Assembly: GCA_037043235.1 (NCBI GenBank) | Contig: JAWRVZ010000135.1 | Span: 1,089,501-1,153,500, forward strand | DNA length: 64,000 nucleotides | Source: Rhodeus uyekii | Lineage: Eukaryota > Chordata > Actinopteri > Cypriniformes > Acheilognathidae | Direction of reading: 5' to 3' | Part shown: one piece after another, positions 10,710 through 23,784 of the stretch | Layout: each line of letters begins with the position of its first letter | How positions within the stretch are numbered: position 1 is the stretch's first letter | Notes under the pieces: generated by a model | The model's input: only the letters and a program-made list of their open reading frames with translations | Databases searched by the model: none | Told to the model about the DNA's origin: nothing | Made by a program: the position numbers and the translations under genes

Positions 10710-10777
<68 letters not shown>
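10710..10777. repeat. (AC)n microsatellite
   Basis: About 34 uninterrupted AC units. The Thr-His and Cys-Val frames across it are repeat artefacts. Confidence 0.97.
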
Positions 10778-10780
<3 letters not shown>

Positions 10781-11253
10781 TTCTTCAAATATGCCCTAGT
10801 GTAAATCCTCATATTCGCTGAGATCAGAGTTAGCTGCTCGTTTGCTCATGAGCTCAACTCCCTCCGCTGTATCCAGACAGCAAACACTGCATATCATTTC
10901 CTAACATAGAAATCATAAACCTTAGGGAGCAATCTAACCTGCAAAAGATATTAAAATTCTATTTATATTGTCATAGAGGATTTATTTCCTCTTCTCCATT
11001 TGTTGATAGTCACCTTTTTAAGAACTGAGAACCTTCAGGCACTTCATAGAACTGGTTCCCATCATAGATCGTTCTTTTTATAGATTTAGTTTTTAATTAA
11101 TTATTTTTTTAATGAGTTTTTCATTTTAAATCAATTGTATGTATTAAACCATTTGTAAACATTAGTAAAATACAGTATAATACTGTATTATTTAAACATT
11201 TAAGACATTTCTCCTTAGAACACCTTTTTAGCATAAAGAAACTGAGTCAAGAA

Positions 11254-11642
<389 letters not shown>

Positions 11643-12047
11643 GATACTGTAACTTTGTGTCATTCAGAGCCATAAGCTCAGCTCGTATCAGCTGCACTGC
11701 TCGGGCTCCTTGTATGGAGCGACAGGCGTGATGATGATCTCGCGCAGATGGGCGTGTGGAAACTGATCCGCCACGGCGCGCACAGTCTAAAACAGACTAT
11801 TTAACGAACTGGCAAAGCGGAGAGACACGGAAACGCCCCACACCTGACTCCCCCTAACTGTTTCCACACCACTGGAGAAACATCTTAACTAATTCAACAG
11901 GGCAAAGGCAAAAGTAACTGGAGGGACCAAACGCATCTGTGATTTGTTTGTGGAAGTAGTGCGCGCTCATGGCGGCAGCTCGGCTGCTTTAGGAGGGTTA
12001 CTTCAGTGGATCTTAGTGGGAGAAACTAACTGAGGTCCGACAGAATA
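11643..12047 (+). promoter_or_regulatory. Probable promoter and 5' UTR of cacna2d1-like gene
   Basis: Between the microsatellite and the ATG the base composition changes to relatively GC-rich sequence with scattered CpG (CTCGCGCAGATGGGCGTGTGG, CCACGGCGCGCAC). This is usual for a vertebrate 5' end. GGGCGTGTGG resembles a KLF/Sp1-type site. An in-frame TAA at 12027-12029 closes the frame upstream of the start codon. I see no unmistakable TATA box, and the transcription start cannot be placed from sequence alone. Confidence 0.5.
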
Positions 12048-12136
12048 ATGGATACTCTCAGATTGTCCGCAGCTCTTCTATTACTTCTGTCTTTTTTCAG
12101 CTGTGGAAGCGCTATACAGTTTCCAGACTCCCAACT
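12048..12136 (+). CDS. cacna2d1: Calcium channel alpha-2/delta subunit, exon 1 (start and signal peptide)
   Basis: The ATG has A at -3 and G at +4, and an in-frame TAA lies 21 bases upstream, so this start is well supported. The exon encodes MDTLRLSAALLLLLSFFSC, then GSAIQFPDSQ: a charged start, a leucine-rich core and a small-residue cleavage region near GSA, that is, a signal peptide. It ends CAACT|GTAAGT and joins exon 2 in phase to give SQL-TRKW. If intron 1 is retained, the frame stops at once (CTG TAA). Alpha-2/delta proteins are extracellular, membrane-anchored auxiliary subunits that raise surface expression of Cav1 and Cav2 channels. The family call comes from exons 2 to 6. Subtype 1 fits best, but which teleost paralogue this is cannot be told. 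Confidence 0.8.
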
Positions 12137-14481
12137 GTAAGTAGACAGGAGCAAACTTGCTAGTATTGTCATTATTACTGAGTTTTTCCAGTTGTTGATA
12201 TCAACATTTTGGTTGGCTTTAATAGCAAAACGCTTAGAAGTTTTTGTATTCCAAGACAAACTGGCACTCTTCATCCAACCACAAGTTCCGTTTTAAAACG
12301 GGACGCGTTCCGTTTGCGCTATTTGTATTGCAGTAATTGGTCTATGTATACATGCGTGGGACTGACGTCTGTGACCGTCGCGTCGCGTCGCGTTTCTACG
12401 ATAGTTAAAGGGATAGTTCATAAAAATAAATAAGGGACTTCGTAAGTCCCAGTTACTCACGAGTGTCGTTCTTTCATATGATAAAAAAGAGACATTTTGG
12501 AAAATGTCTGAAATGACTACAGAAGTACCATTAAAAGTAGTTCACATCACTCCATCCTTACATTTCGAAGTGAATGTTTGTGTTCGTGAATGAATGAGTC
12601 GCATCTTTTCAATGAATCCTATTGATCCAATTCACAGAAATATATTTCGGACTAGATCCTATAGCCCATACTAATCTTAAAATGTTTAATGGGATAGTGC
12701 ACTCAAGAATGAAAATTATGTAATTTCGTTCCAATCGACTTTAATTCTGCTATGAAACATAAATGTACACTTATTTTGAGACATGTATAGTTTAAGTCAG
12801 TCTTTCAATCTTCTTTAAAGTTCTGTAGAAGTGTCCCTTTAAATTATTATTTTTTTAAATTATAAGTGATATACTTTCAGTGTAATTTCTGTTACAGGCA
12901 TTTTTGTGTGGTTTTAAAGCACCAAGGCTGCTAGTACAAGACAAGTGGTCATCAAAACCTGATGTGCCACCTGTGTCCTTCGAGTTATTTTTAGTTGAGC
13001 AGAGCCTGTCACCTGTCCATTTAATTTCAAAGTCAAACATGTGATACCTTGCTTTTTTTACCATAAGATTATATAATGAAGTTTACCTCAGATGCTGACA
13101 GTAGCAAGCGGTTTACTGTCCGCTTTCATGCGAGAGCTGCTCAAAGATCATATTCCCCATCGAGTAAATATAGTCTCATTTGCTGACCTTAAACTACAGT
13201 TGTCAGGTGTGGTGTGTTTCACAACATCTTCAAACTGATTTAAACCCTCTCTATGACAGATTGGACACAAGAACAGCTCAAGGCATAGACACAATCATCC
13301 GTCAAATGCAACCAATCTGAATCAACTCTTTGCTTGAGATTGATTTAGGTTTAGACCGAATTTGGTAATATGTAAATCACAGTTGGATGTCCTCCGGCCT
13401 GTCTGATCTGTGTTGTGAGCTTGTAACAAGTTGAAGTTGACATGAGATTTACATTCTTAACACATGTTCTGGTATTATTAGGAATGATTTGTTGGTTTGT
13501 TATTCTGAATAGAACATTTAAAAAAATGAATAACTTGTTTTGCTTCTAAAATCCCTTTCCTTTTCATCTGACAACATGAATTATGATCCATTCTTATATT
13601 GAACATCCATTTGTCCATCATCAAATCAAGACCAAATGAATAAACTGACTTCTTGTATAGTGAGAGATATTTCGCTTCATTTTTCAAACAAGAAAATACA
13701 GTTCTGTCAGGGGTTTTTCTCTCTCTTCTGCAGTTCTCTTGCCCTTCTTTCTTGTCATTCTGAGCCCCTCTTCCTCCTGATCTGCGTGACTGCATCTTTG
13801 TGCCCAAACCCTAACCTCCTAATGCCAGAGCCTGTCTGCTTCAGATGCTCTGTGACTGCGCTCTCCTCCCCAATCTCCCCCACCCCTTCTTAGTGTCTTG
13901 TGGCTTTTGCTGTGCTGTGAGGCAAATGATTAATGTCCTCAGATCTGAGTCTGATGTCACCCGTTCAACACATGAACGCTTCTTGAGAGAAGTACAAAGC
14001 AGTTAGCGCATCTGTACACGTTGCCATTATTTAGGTGCTATGAAATGTCATCTTCACTTCTTTGAGGGTTTGGGACCTGTCCTATTTTTATTTCAACTTT
14101 CGTGCCTTTTATGCTAATAAACACTTTTTAACTGTGAAAATAAGTGTTCATAGAACTTAAACAGTTTGCATGGTTTATTTTGAATTGAATTTATTTTGAA
14201 TCCTGTGGAAATCATTCTAAAATCGCAGTTTGATAAATTTCGTATACATTTTGAAAACCGTTTTTGTGGTATATTTTTTAATAACTGATCATTCCCCAAA
14301 ATTTAATTTCAAAAGAATAGCATTTACTTAAATGAAGTCTTTTGTAACATTATGAATGTTGTTGTTGTCACTTTTGATCAATTTAACGTGACTTTGCAGA
14401 ATAAAAGTTTTAGAAAAAAGAAAATAAGTTGCACTACCTTTCAAAAGTTTGGGGTCAGTACAGAGGTACTACATGTTACTA

Positions 14482-14622
14482 TTTAGCTCAGTTAGTAGAG
14501 CATTGGTGTTTACAACGCCATGGGTTCGATCCCAGGGAAAGCAAGAACTGATTCTATGTGTTCCTTGAATGCAATGTAAGTCACTTTGGATAAAAATAAA
14601 GTGTACTCTGCATAAAAATGTA
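14482..14622 (+). mobile_element. tRNA-derived SINE
   Basis: TTTAGCTCAGTTAGTAGAGC is a clear A-box-like tRNA D-arm. GGGTTCGATCCCAGGG is a B-box. The tail then runs GCAAGAACTG...CTTTGGATAAAAATAAAGTG. The body is too short and unpaired for a working tRNA. This is the best-kept head of the family in the window. Confidence 0.8.
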
Positions 14623-15626
14623 AAAAATGTTACTAAAAGTGACAAAATCAATAACAGCTGTGCCATTAAAACTGGCAAATGGTCATAGACTGCAACCTTA
14701 TTCATGGCCTAGTTTGTGCTGGGTGATTGGGACTGTGCAAAACCATTTTCTTTGTGCTTGCAGGCCTATTTGAGCTATAAAAAAGATTGTTTGTTCAACT
14801 TGGAACACTGGAGCATATTATAGAGAAGTTAGTTGAGTACTTGTTCCTTTGATTTGTTTTTCAGCATTATGCATTATTTAGATCTAAGAATAATGTCCTT
14901 TAGACATTTGAGGGTGATTGATTCTGTGTATATCAAGCTTGAGTGATGCTCCCTGTCATGTTTTTTTGGGGCTGGGGCCTCATCTCTCACACTTCTGGGC
15001 CTCTGGGATGATGCTACTGGATCTTTTAGCTGCTCCATAGTTTCAAATCGCATATCTACAACATTTGCATCAGTGTCTTCGCCATGTTGCACTTTGACTA
15101 CTACCATAATCAAATTTCATGCTTAAGCAGTTCAATACATGGTCCTTTCCCGTTACTAGCCTTATATCACTCGCCACAGAGTGCAGAATGAGCATTCTTT
15201 GCCCTTTGGAAATCAGCCAGCTTAAAGGCTTTATGGTGTGGGTTTAACTTTGAAATACAGATTCAGAGTTTTTGATCTTCCCAGAAAGAAAGGTTTTGCT
15301 AGTTATTATGTTCTTGTGCTGTGCTTATGTGTTTGGGGCAGGTTTTTTTAACACCTTAGTTCAGCAGGGAGCCTTTTTGTAGGTATTTGCTGAGCCCTTT
15401 GAAAACAGCTGGGAGCTATTTTTGTTACTCAAATACTCAGGAAAAGTTAAAACTCAGTCAGATTCAGGGTGAATGGTAGCGGACCAGAATCTCTCCCTGT
15501 GTCCAATTTATATATATATATATATATTATATGCATACAGTGGTGTGGAAAATTATATTTCCCTTCCTGTTGGGAAAACGTTTCCCCTTTCTTTATTTGT
15601 TTTGCATGTTTGTCACACTTTACCTA

Positions 15627-16672
15627 CACTCACCTAAAGTATTATTAGGAACCTGTTCAATTTCTCATTAATGCAATTATCTAATCAACCAATCACATGG
15701 CAGTTTTTTCAATGCATTTAGGGTTGTGGTCCTGGTCAAGACAATCTCCTGAACTCCAAACTGAATGTCAGAATGGAAAGAAAGGTGATTTAAGCAATTT
15801 TGAGCGTGGCATGGTTGTTGGTGCCAGATAGGCCGATCTGAGTATTTCACAATATGCTCAATCACTGGGATTTTCATGCACAACCATTTCTAGGGTTTAC
15901 AAAGAATGATGTGAGGCAGTCCTGTCGGCGAAAATGCCTTGTTGATGCTAGAGGTCAGAGGAGAATGGGCCGACTGATTCAAGCTGACAGAAGAGCAACT
16001 TTGACTGAAATAACCACTTGTTACAACCGAGGTGTGCAGCAAAGCATTTTTGAAGCCATAACACACACAACCTTGAGGCGGATGGGCTACAAGAACCCCA
16101 CCGGGTACCACTCATCTCCACTACAAATAGGAAAAAGAGACTATCATTTGCACAAGATCACAAACATTTCAGATGATCGAATCATCATGAGAACATGGAT
16201 CCATCATGCCTTGTTACCACTGTGCAGACTAGTGGTGGTGGTGTAATGGTGTGGGGAATGTTTTCTTGGCACACTTTAGACCCCATAGTGCCAATTGGTC
16301 ATCGTTTAAATGCCACGGCCTACCTGAGCATTGTTTCTGACCATGTCCATCCCTTTATGACCACCATGTACCCATCTTCTGATGACTACTTCCAGCAGGA
16401 TAATGCACCATGTCACAAAGCTCGAATCATTTCAAATTGGTTTCTTGATCATGACAATGAGTTCACTGTACTAAAATGCCCCCCCCCCCCCCCCCCCCCC
16501 CCAGGATCTCGTGTCCTGGATGTGCATCCCACAAATCTCCATCGACTGCAAGATGCTATCCTATCAATATGGGCTAACCTTTCTAAAGAATGCTTTCAGC
16601 ACCATGTTGAATCAATGCCATGTAGAATTAATGCAGTTCTGAAGGTGAAAGGGGGTCAAACACAGTATTAGT
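15627..16672 (+). pseudogene. Tc1-like transposase relic with poly-C tract
   Basis: The left terminal sequence CACTCACCTAAAGTATTATT, then AGGAACC, follows a TA at 15625-15626. The transposase frame starts near 15776 but is shifted at once. Recognisable blocks follow: SCRRKCLVDARGQRRMGRLI at about 15919-15980, MVWGMFSWHTL near 16250 and YFQQDNAPCHKARIISNW near 16390-16440 (second catalytic Asp in DNAPCH). The block with the first catalytic Asp is deleted near 16170. Where the third acidic motif (PDLNPIE type) should be, there is a run of 24 C (16479-16502). The C-terminal end GGQTQY is present, but the right inverted repeat is missing. The element is dead. Confidence 0.85.
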
Positions 16673-17452
16673 ATTTCTGAATGTAATGGAAAGTTATGTT
16701 ATGTTAGGAATATTAAAAAAAAAATTAAATAATTTATGATGTTCCCGGTTGTGTCCAAAGGGAGTTTTGAGAGAATTAGACGGGTTTGGACAAATTGTTC
16801 CCCAGAGTACAGCCAAAGTAAACCCACACTGTGGCAGTCTTCATGTTTCCATGCCCACATATAATATACTAAGTTTAATTTTCTTTTCTTGGTCATTTGA
16901 CTCTCGTAATTGTAGGATTTTAGTAGTACCACAAAATATTGATTCTAATAAACAACGTCTGATGTTATAAAGAAAGCGTTGTGAATGTAAAATAAATAAT
17001 AAAAACTGTATGCTGGCTTAAAGTTCTTTGTTCAGCCCTGAGACATTAGACAATGTGAAGGACTTTTTTCTTTTCTGACTTCCGACAATGGAATAAGTGG
17101 AATCTTTCTGGATTGCTCACAGCTGGTTCACTGCTAACCCCCGTCTGTAAAGGAACCACATCTGCTTTCCACTCCTAAAATTATAAATGTACAGTGCTGA
17201 ACTCCACACGTGGAGACTGCCAGATAGTACATATGCATTTACAGTAAGTGTGGTGTTAGTGAATGTTGGAAACTCGTATGTGGGTTTAAATCTCATAATC
17301 CTTCCTCTTCTGTGGAAGGATCTCTTATAGCCACTCTAAATAACTGGTAGCCTGTTTATTCAGAGTTTCTTTGAGAGCTTGTGGCTTTAAAAACAGGCAG
17401 TGAGATTGTGTACTGACGTTCTGTAGCTAGTTGGGCCTATTGCATCACTTTT

Positions 17453-17600
17453 TACATTAATGCATTTGGCAAATGCTTTTATCCAAAGCAACTTGCATTG
17501 CATTCAAGATAAACATTGACATTCTAATCAGTTCTTGCTTTCCCTGGGAATCGAACCCACTTGCGTTGCAAGTGCCATACTTTACTGTTTGAGCTATAGG
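17453..17600 (-). mobile_element. tRNA-derived SINE
   Basis: On the minus strand it shows a decayed A-box (ATAGCTCAAACAGTAAAG), GGGTTCGATTCCCAGGG, and the CTTTGGATAAAAGC...CCAAATGCATTAATG tail. It is the same family as 9669-9815. Confidence 0.75.
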
Positions 17601-18454
17601 AAAGCCCTCAGAAATTGAGCTTTATTCAGCAGGGATGTATTTAAATTGATTAAATTATGTTGATTTATAGTATGTTCTTGAATAAGAGTAAACGTACATG
17701 TCGGTGTGAGTTGGTTGAGGTTAAGTTCAGGTAAGGTTTGAGTATAATACTGTATGTGAACCGGAGATTCTCTGGACTCAACATGCATGTGATTTCTATT
17801 TCTAAGACTTGTGCTAGTGAGACAGACAGATGTCCTGACCATGAGTGAAGGAAGGAGTGCAAAAGGGACAGAAAGGAAGAGAGATATATTTGCAGAGACA
17901 GCCACGGTTGCCAGAGGAGATTACTAATGTGTAAAGAAACCCTACACTCTCCTTGATGGACTCACTTGCACACATACACACTCCTGCGCCACTGTCCCAG
18001 GATGCACAAAGAGCATATTTGGATTTCAGCCTCACATTTTGCAATTCATTCTGACATAAATCAGTTTTAATAAGAAATTTCAATATCAACACCTAAGGGA
18101 AGCTCAGTCTCAGGGGAGAAAGTTACAGATTGCATGAGCTCAACAAGACAAGCCTAGACAAAATATTACATCCAAAAAAAGGAAATTATTTTATTACTCA
18201 TTCTTAAATGTAAACGTTGACACACAAATTTAATCGTTATATGAATCAAATGTCTTCTAAAAAGATACAATCATTTTATATGGTGAACATATTTACTTTA
18301 AGCTTCTATAAACATAAGACAATGTTGATTAAACTTTTTTTCAAATTATAATTTTTTTTGTTTTGGAGGGAAAATACTTTTTCAGGTCTCTCAGTCTTCA
18401 AAATTTGTTTAGAAGATGATTTAAGAATCTTTATTTTGGGGTCAGCCATCACTT

Positions 18455-18726
18455 TAAAGGTATAGTTTTGTCATCATGTAATTGCCCTCAAGTTACCTTT
18501 TATTATGTACTTTCCAAAAAATGCCAGAGCTTCTATTGTTCCATTATTGCATTTGAACCTCGACAGCTTAAATCTATGGCTTCAGGGTACTTGTAATACA
18601 GTGCATTGGTCATTTGGACTACTTTTACTGGGCACTTGGCAGTGTAATCACCATCCACTTTCTTTGGAAAACAGTAGCTTTTGACATACTGGATAAGATC
18701 TCCTTTTTTGGTGAACTATTCCTTTA
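18455..18726. mobile_element. MITE with TAAAGG(T)ATAGTT ends
   Basis: The left end TTAAAGGTATAGTTTTG and right end GGTGAACTATTCCTTTAG are inverted copies of each other with mismatches. This matches the abundant cyprinid AAAGGGATAGTTCACC-type MITE. There is no coding content. Confidence 0.6.
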
Positions 18727-19560
18727 GCTCTCCCTTGAGTCAAACATATCTTTTTCTAGTTATGAAATGAGTGCCTGGAAGGATGGCAATACAGACGTAT
18801 TCCATTTCAACATTCTGTACTAGAAAAACATCCCTGGTCGTTTACAATGTCACTGCGACTTTGTCTGGCTTTTGCCCCTCCCACCTTGGCACAGCGGGAA
18901 CGCAAGCTATGTAAGCCGTGCTGACGGTACTGTGCTGAATATAGCGGGTGAAAAGAATTTGGGTTGCAGGTGGGTCAAAGCACCCCTCTGAACATTCTCC
19001 GGTGTTCTTTTATCTTGGGTGACATCGCTGGTTACCAGAGCATGTAAACACACGCACACACTTGGTTAGCTCAGATTAATGCAAGTTCCTAATATGCATT
19101 TTCCACACTCCAGAAATAGTCCTGCTCCGTCAGTTGCTGGTAATGAATGCGTTAATATTAAATATTCATATGCATCGTTAATTCAATTTTATAAAATCGT
19201 GAAGTTACAAAATTGAAATGACAAAAATAAATTTTCAGAGGGTCTACCCCTCCCTTTTTCACACATCTCACATAGACACTGAGAGAGAACATGATTTACC
19301 ACTCTTGTATCTTACTGAGTGTGACTGATTCAAACATCTACTGTTTAAGAACGTCTTCCTCCACTGACAGTTAGGCAGAAAAAGGAAAAAAATGTGCAAA
19401 GCTGCAGCACTTAATTCTTAGAATAAGTTCTCTGCATTATTTTAGTACCTAGTTACTACATCTTTTTATGTCTATTGACTGCAAATAAACAATTCAATGA
19501 TTTTTGAAGTTTGTTATAAATGTTTTATTAATGTCAGAAATTGAAATTTTATAATTAATT

Positions 19561-19591
<31 letters not shown>

Positions 19592-19594
<3 letters not shown>

Positions 19595-19881
19595 CTACGT
19601 GCACACAACTTTATACAACTTTACACAACTTTAATGAAAAGATTCCACATAGGAAAATGGAAACATCCAGGAACTCAAGACACAAGCACGATAACCGCAA
19701 AGCATGACTGAAAACTAAGGCCTTAAATACACAGAACAATGAGTAGGTCATTTAAAAACAGCTGGAGCTAATGATGGTGACTATGGTAACTAATAGAACA
19801 GACAAAATGGTAACCAAACACAGGCAGAGAAAATAGAATGGTATCAGGGAAAGCGACAGACACAGAACTGGGATTGTGACA
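19592..19881 (-). mobile_element. Gypsy-like LTR, truncated
   Basis: The right end GGATTGTGACA and interior blocks (TTAAATACACAG, AACAGCTGGAGCTAATGA) resemble the LTRs at 5730-6802 and 20367-20914. The left end is lost at a (GA)n tract, and no target duplication can be found. Confidence 0.5.
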
Positions 19882-20366
19882 TGCATATACACCATAATAT
19901 GAATCTAGCAGTAGTGAAGATTCCCAGGGGGATTGTCCCTCAAGGCCCACACACAAAGGTATTTGGATCTGGTTCCTCTTACCACTTATGATGACACCAG
20001 CCTATATGGAGTACACCATTTACCATCGTGGTGAGTAAGGAGAAAGACCATGAGACAAGCGAGTCAAGTGAGAGAAATTCCCAAGTCCATCTCAGTAAGG
20101 GTAGTTCCTGAGTCCTTTCCCATGAGTCCAATTCTAAAGTCTACCCTGGTGGGATCGAAGAGATGGCCCTTGCCTAATATGTGGCTTCTACTTTGTGTGT
20201 CTGGGCCACATGTATATCGACTCTAGCCCATGAGCCCATTCTCCAAAGTCTGCTCTGGTTCTTAACTCCATAGTTTTACATGTAAATTCAAAAGATTTGT
20301 ACTCTTCATGTCTCCTTTATACATAGAGATCTAAAAAGAACTAGACAGTAGAGCTTGCAGTGTATT

Positions 20367-20914
20367 TGTCACGGAACGACAAGGGGAGGACTCAAATGCA
20401 GGGGAAGGTAAAGGATTTATTGTAACAAACATAAATCATAATACGGAAAACCAAAAACCCACGAGGGGGAAAACATTAACTGACACATGTAACTAAGACA
20501 ACCATGAAACACAACCAACCGGATGAGACGGTACGAAGACTCAGGGAACATAGAAAGACAACGACGCCACGCAGGACATCAACACACAGGGATACTTAAG
20601 GGGCACACGAGGGGAGGAGTGATCAGAAACAGCTGGGAATAATTACGGGAAACAAGAAGGCGGGCCAGACGCTAACAAGACAAACGCCCGGGCGAACGCA
20701 ACCGCGCATCGCCGCGTGTTTACAAAGCACGCTTGACATGCGCAACGGGTGAACACACCCACTGCGCAACAATGACAACAAACAGACACGTGGACACAAG
20801 GGCGCGCCCATGACGTAACGCGCCCTCACACGAAACACGGGAGGAAGAGCAGTGCCACGGTTCCGTCCACTAGGAACACTAGAAACTGAAACTAAACCTG
20901 ACAGAACCGTGACA
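20367..20914 (-). mobile_element. Solo LTR, Ty3/Gypsy-like
   Basis: The ends are TGTCACGGAACG and GAACCGTGACA with a 5-bp duplication GTATT at 20362-20366 and 20915-20919. The minus strand carries ACAATAAATCC about 50 bp from the 3' end, consistent with a poly(A) signal. It is 548 bp with no adjacent coding region, so it is a solo LTR. It is GC-richer than its surroundings. Confidence 0.75.
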
Positions 20915-21467
20915 GTATTTTGTCCTCTGTGATCTCACCAAAGAGCAGTGCACTATGTAGTCATCCGTCTTGTTTATCCATTTACAAATTACAAATATCA
21001 CCCTCAAAGAGAGCAAGATAGATACTGACAGACAGGAGAGTGAGAGTGGCAGCGATGGAGCTGAGAAGGCGCGAAACCAATGAAGTGAGAGAGACAGAAG
21101 GAAGTGGCTTGTTTATTTCTGTTCTCATGTCAGGTGCACTACTAGTTGTTTTACCGAAACATAATTAAATCCCACCCTATTGCTCTGTACTGTACTTATG
21201 AGCCTTTTCCTCTCTTTCAGTTGCATCTCTTTGCAGAGCATATGTTTCATGCTCCTGTTTTGAGAGATCGAACAGCTCTGAGAACCTAAAGCTGTGCTGC
21301 GATTTATGTGAATTGTTTTTGTGAATTGCTCAGTTTTAGTCACTGACATACTGCACGCACCTGTTGCTTGATGTCAGCGGTGTTATTTTCACCAGGAGCA
21401 TCTTTTGTGGTTGTGAAGACTGTGTAGAAAGTGTCTGTTTTGACACGTGTAGATCCCCATAGCAACA

Positions 21468-21726
21468 CGGGCCCTGTTTCCACCTGGCATTAAGATGCCT
21501 TCTGTATTCCGGGTGGAGCCGGGGGAGGTCGTTCCGCCAGCAAGGAACAGTGAACGAAAATGTTCTGGAGAGTGATTTGTGCCTCTCTCTGATGGTAGTA
21601 TGAGCCATCGCTCATTTTAGACTTGTAAGAGAGGAAATAGGAGGGAAGTACACCAGTATTTGCCATCATCCATTCGTGATCCGATCGAATAAAATGCATT
21701 TTAATATCAGGTGTAAATGGGACCAG
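21468..21726. mobile_element. MITE with GGGCCCTGTTTCCACCTGG ends
   Basis: The left end GGGCCCTGTTTCCACCTGG, then CATTAAGATGC, is mirrored by ATTTTAATATCAGGTG, then TAAATGGGACC, on the right. It is a known abundant fish MITE type and is non-coding. Confidence 0.65.
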
Positions 21727-21930
21727 TGTTTGCACTGTAGCGGGGGTGAATTCACATATCTGCATTCATGAAGAACTCGGGTGTGTCTGCTTTTAAAGCG
21801 AGAATGTCAAATCTAAGACCAATAGCATGGACCTGCCCAACTCTGGAAGTGTGTGTGTATATGTGCATGTATGATTATGTCAATGTCTTAATTATTGTTC
21901 TGAATTCGATTCCGAAAAAGTATTTGACAA

Positions 21931-21963
<33 letters not shown>

Positions 21964-22243
21964 TATTAATTTTTTTTTATGAAACTTTGATTTTGAAACC
22001 ATGAAGCTAGAATAAAATGTTTGTGTTGTTCTGGTTTAAAATTAGAGTCTCTGTTCTTTTGACTTAATTTACATACTTGTACAATAAAAGCCACTTGCAC
22101 AAGCCACTGCATGAATACTTGGCACAGAAATTGTTAAAATAATTTAATTCTTGTTTTAATATCTAGTTTAGTAACAATGATTAACTGAAAAGTCACATTA
22201 AACATAATAAAATGTGTCATTGAAATAATTATGAACATTTATA

Positions 22244-23784
22244 CACCGTGTGCATAATTATTAGGCAAGTTGTATTTTTGAGGATTACTTTTGTTATTGT
22301 ACAAATACAGTGCTCTTGGTCAATCCAAAATGTTAACAAATCCTCAAATGTTAACATTTAAGTAGTAAAAGTGAAGTTTTGGCTTTCTTAAGAGAATATC
22401 TAGATGTACACCGTTATTAGGCAACTATTAGTGTGCAGAATTATTATGCAACTAGATGAAAAACAAAGATTTTCCCATCTCACTTGTTTATTTTCACCTG
22501 TTAAAGTGAGAATAATACACAAACTCAATTTACAAATAAACACTTCTGAAATTTTCACACACACAAAAAACCTCAGCCCTCTTTTCGATAACAGTCATAA
22601 CCCTTCCATTCAGACAATCAGTCAGTTTCTTGATCTGGTCAGAATCAGCTTTTTGTGCAGCCGCAACCAAAACCTCCCAGACACTATTCAGAGAGGTGTA
22701 CGGTTTACCTTCACTGTAAATTTCCTGCTTAAGAAGGCCCCAAAAGTTCTCAATAGGGTTCAAGTCAGGTGAAGAAGTGGGCCATGTCATTCGTTTTTCC
22801 ATCTTTAAGGTCTTTACTGGCCAGTCACGCAGTAGAGTACTTTGATGCATGTGATGGAGCGTTATCTTGCATAAAAATCACGTCTGAGTCTTGAAAGACT
22901 CAGACTTTTTCCTGTACCACTGCTTGAAGAAAGTGTCTTCTTAATATTGCCAGTAGGTCTGAGACTTTATTTTGAGTCCATTTTCAACTCGAAAAAGGTC
23001 CAACTGGCTGATCTTTAATAACACCTGCCCATACCAGTAGCCCACTTCCACCTTGCTGCCTGAGTCGAAGTGGAGCACTGTGTCTGTTAGTGATCACTGA
23101 TGATGGACCACTGGCCCATCCATCTGGTCCCTCAAGAGTCACTCTCATCTCATCAGTCCACAAAACCTTTGAAAAACTGTCTTCAGATATTTCTTGGCCC
23201 ATTCTTGACGTTTCAACTTATTTGTCTTGTTCAGAGGTGGTCAGGTTTCAGCCTTTCTTCCCTTGGCCATGTCTCTGAGAACTGAACACCTCATAATTCT
23301 TGACACTCCAGGTAGGTTGCAGTTGTGGAATATGGGAGCACTGGAGGATAATGGGTTCCTGGTAGACTCAAACATTTGCTGATTAAGTTGCGTATTTTCG
23401 TCTTGACGCGTTTCTTGTGACCCTGTTGACTATTTGCAAGAAAATCTTTGATAGTTCTGTGTTCATGCCCAAAAATCTTAGGTATTTTAAGAGTGCTGCA
23501 TCCCTCTGAAAGACTTTTGACAATTTTGGACTTTTCAGAGTCAGTTAAATCTCTTTTTTGGCCCATTTTTCCTGAAGAAAAGAATCTGCCTAATAATTCT
23601 GCACACCTTGAAAAAGGGTGTTGATCTCCTTAGGCCACACCCTCCCTCATTACACAAATACATACCACTTGCTATGCATTGTATCCAATAAGCATTCAAG
23701 TTTATACAGCTTGGAGTTGGAAATTATGGATAAAATGATGATATGGTCAAAATAATCACTTGCCTAATAATTGGGCACACAGTG
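22244..23784 (-). pseudogene. Tc1-like transposon with broken transposase
   Basis: The inverted ends CACCGTGTGCATAATTATTA and CACTGTGTGCCCAATTATTA (then GGCAAGT in both) sit between TA dinucleotides, giving a 1541-bp element. On the minus strand the transposase starts MGQKRDLTDSEKSKIVKSLS near 23566. It continues with VLWTDEMRV (first catalytic Asp, about 23160), QDNAPSH (second Asp, about 22870) and SPDLNPIENFW (third acidic residue, about 22760). The frame is split into at least three pieces by shifts and stops. All three catalytic motifs can still be read, so decay is moderate. Confidence 0.85.

Noticed and set aside
10602..10821. Thr-His and Cys-Val repeat proteins on both strands
   Set aside because: Translations of an (AC)n microsatellite.
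14482..14622. Functional tRNA gene
   Set aside because: A- and B-box-like sequences are present, but there is no acceptor or anticodon stem. Several dispersed copies share the same non-tRNA tail, so it is a SINE.
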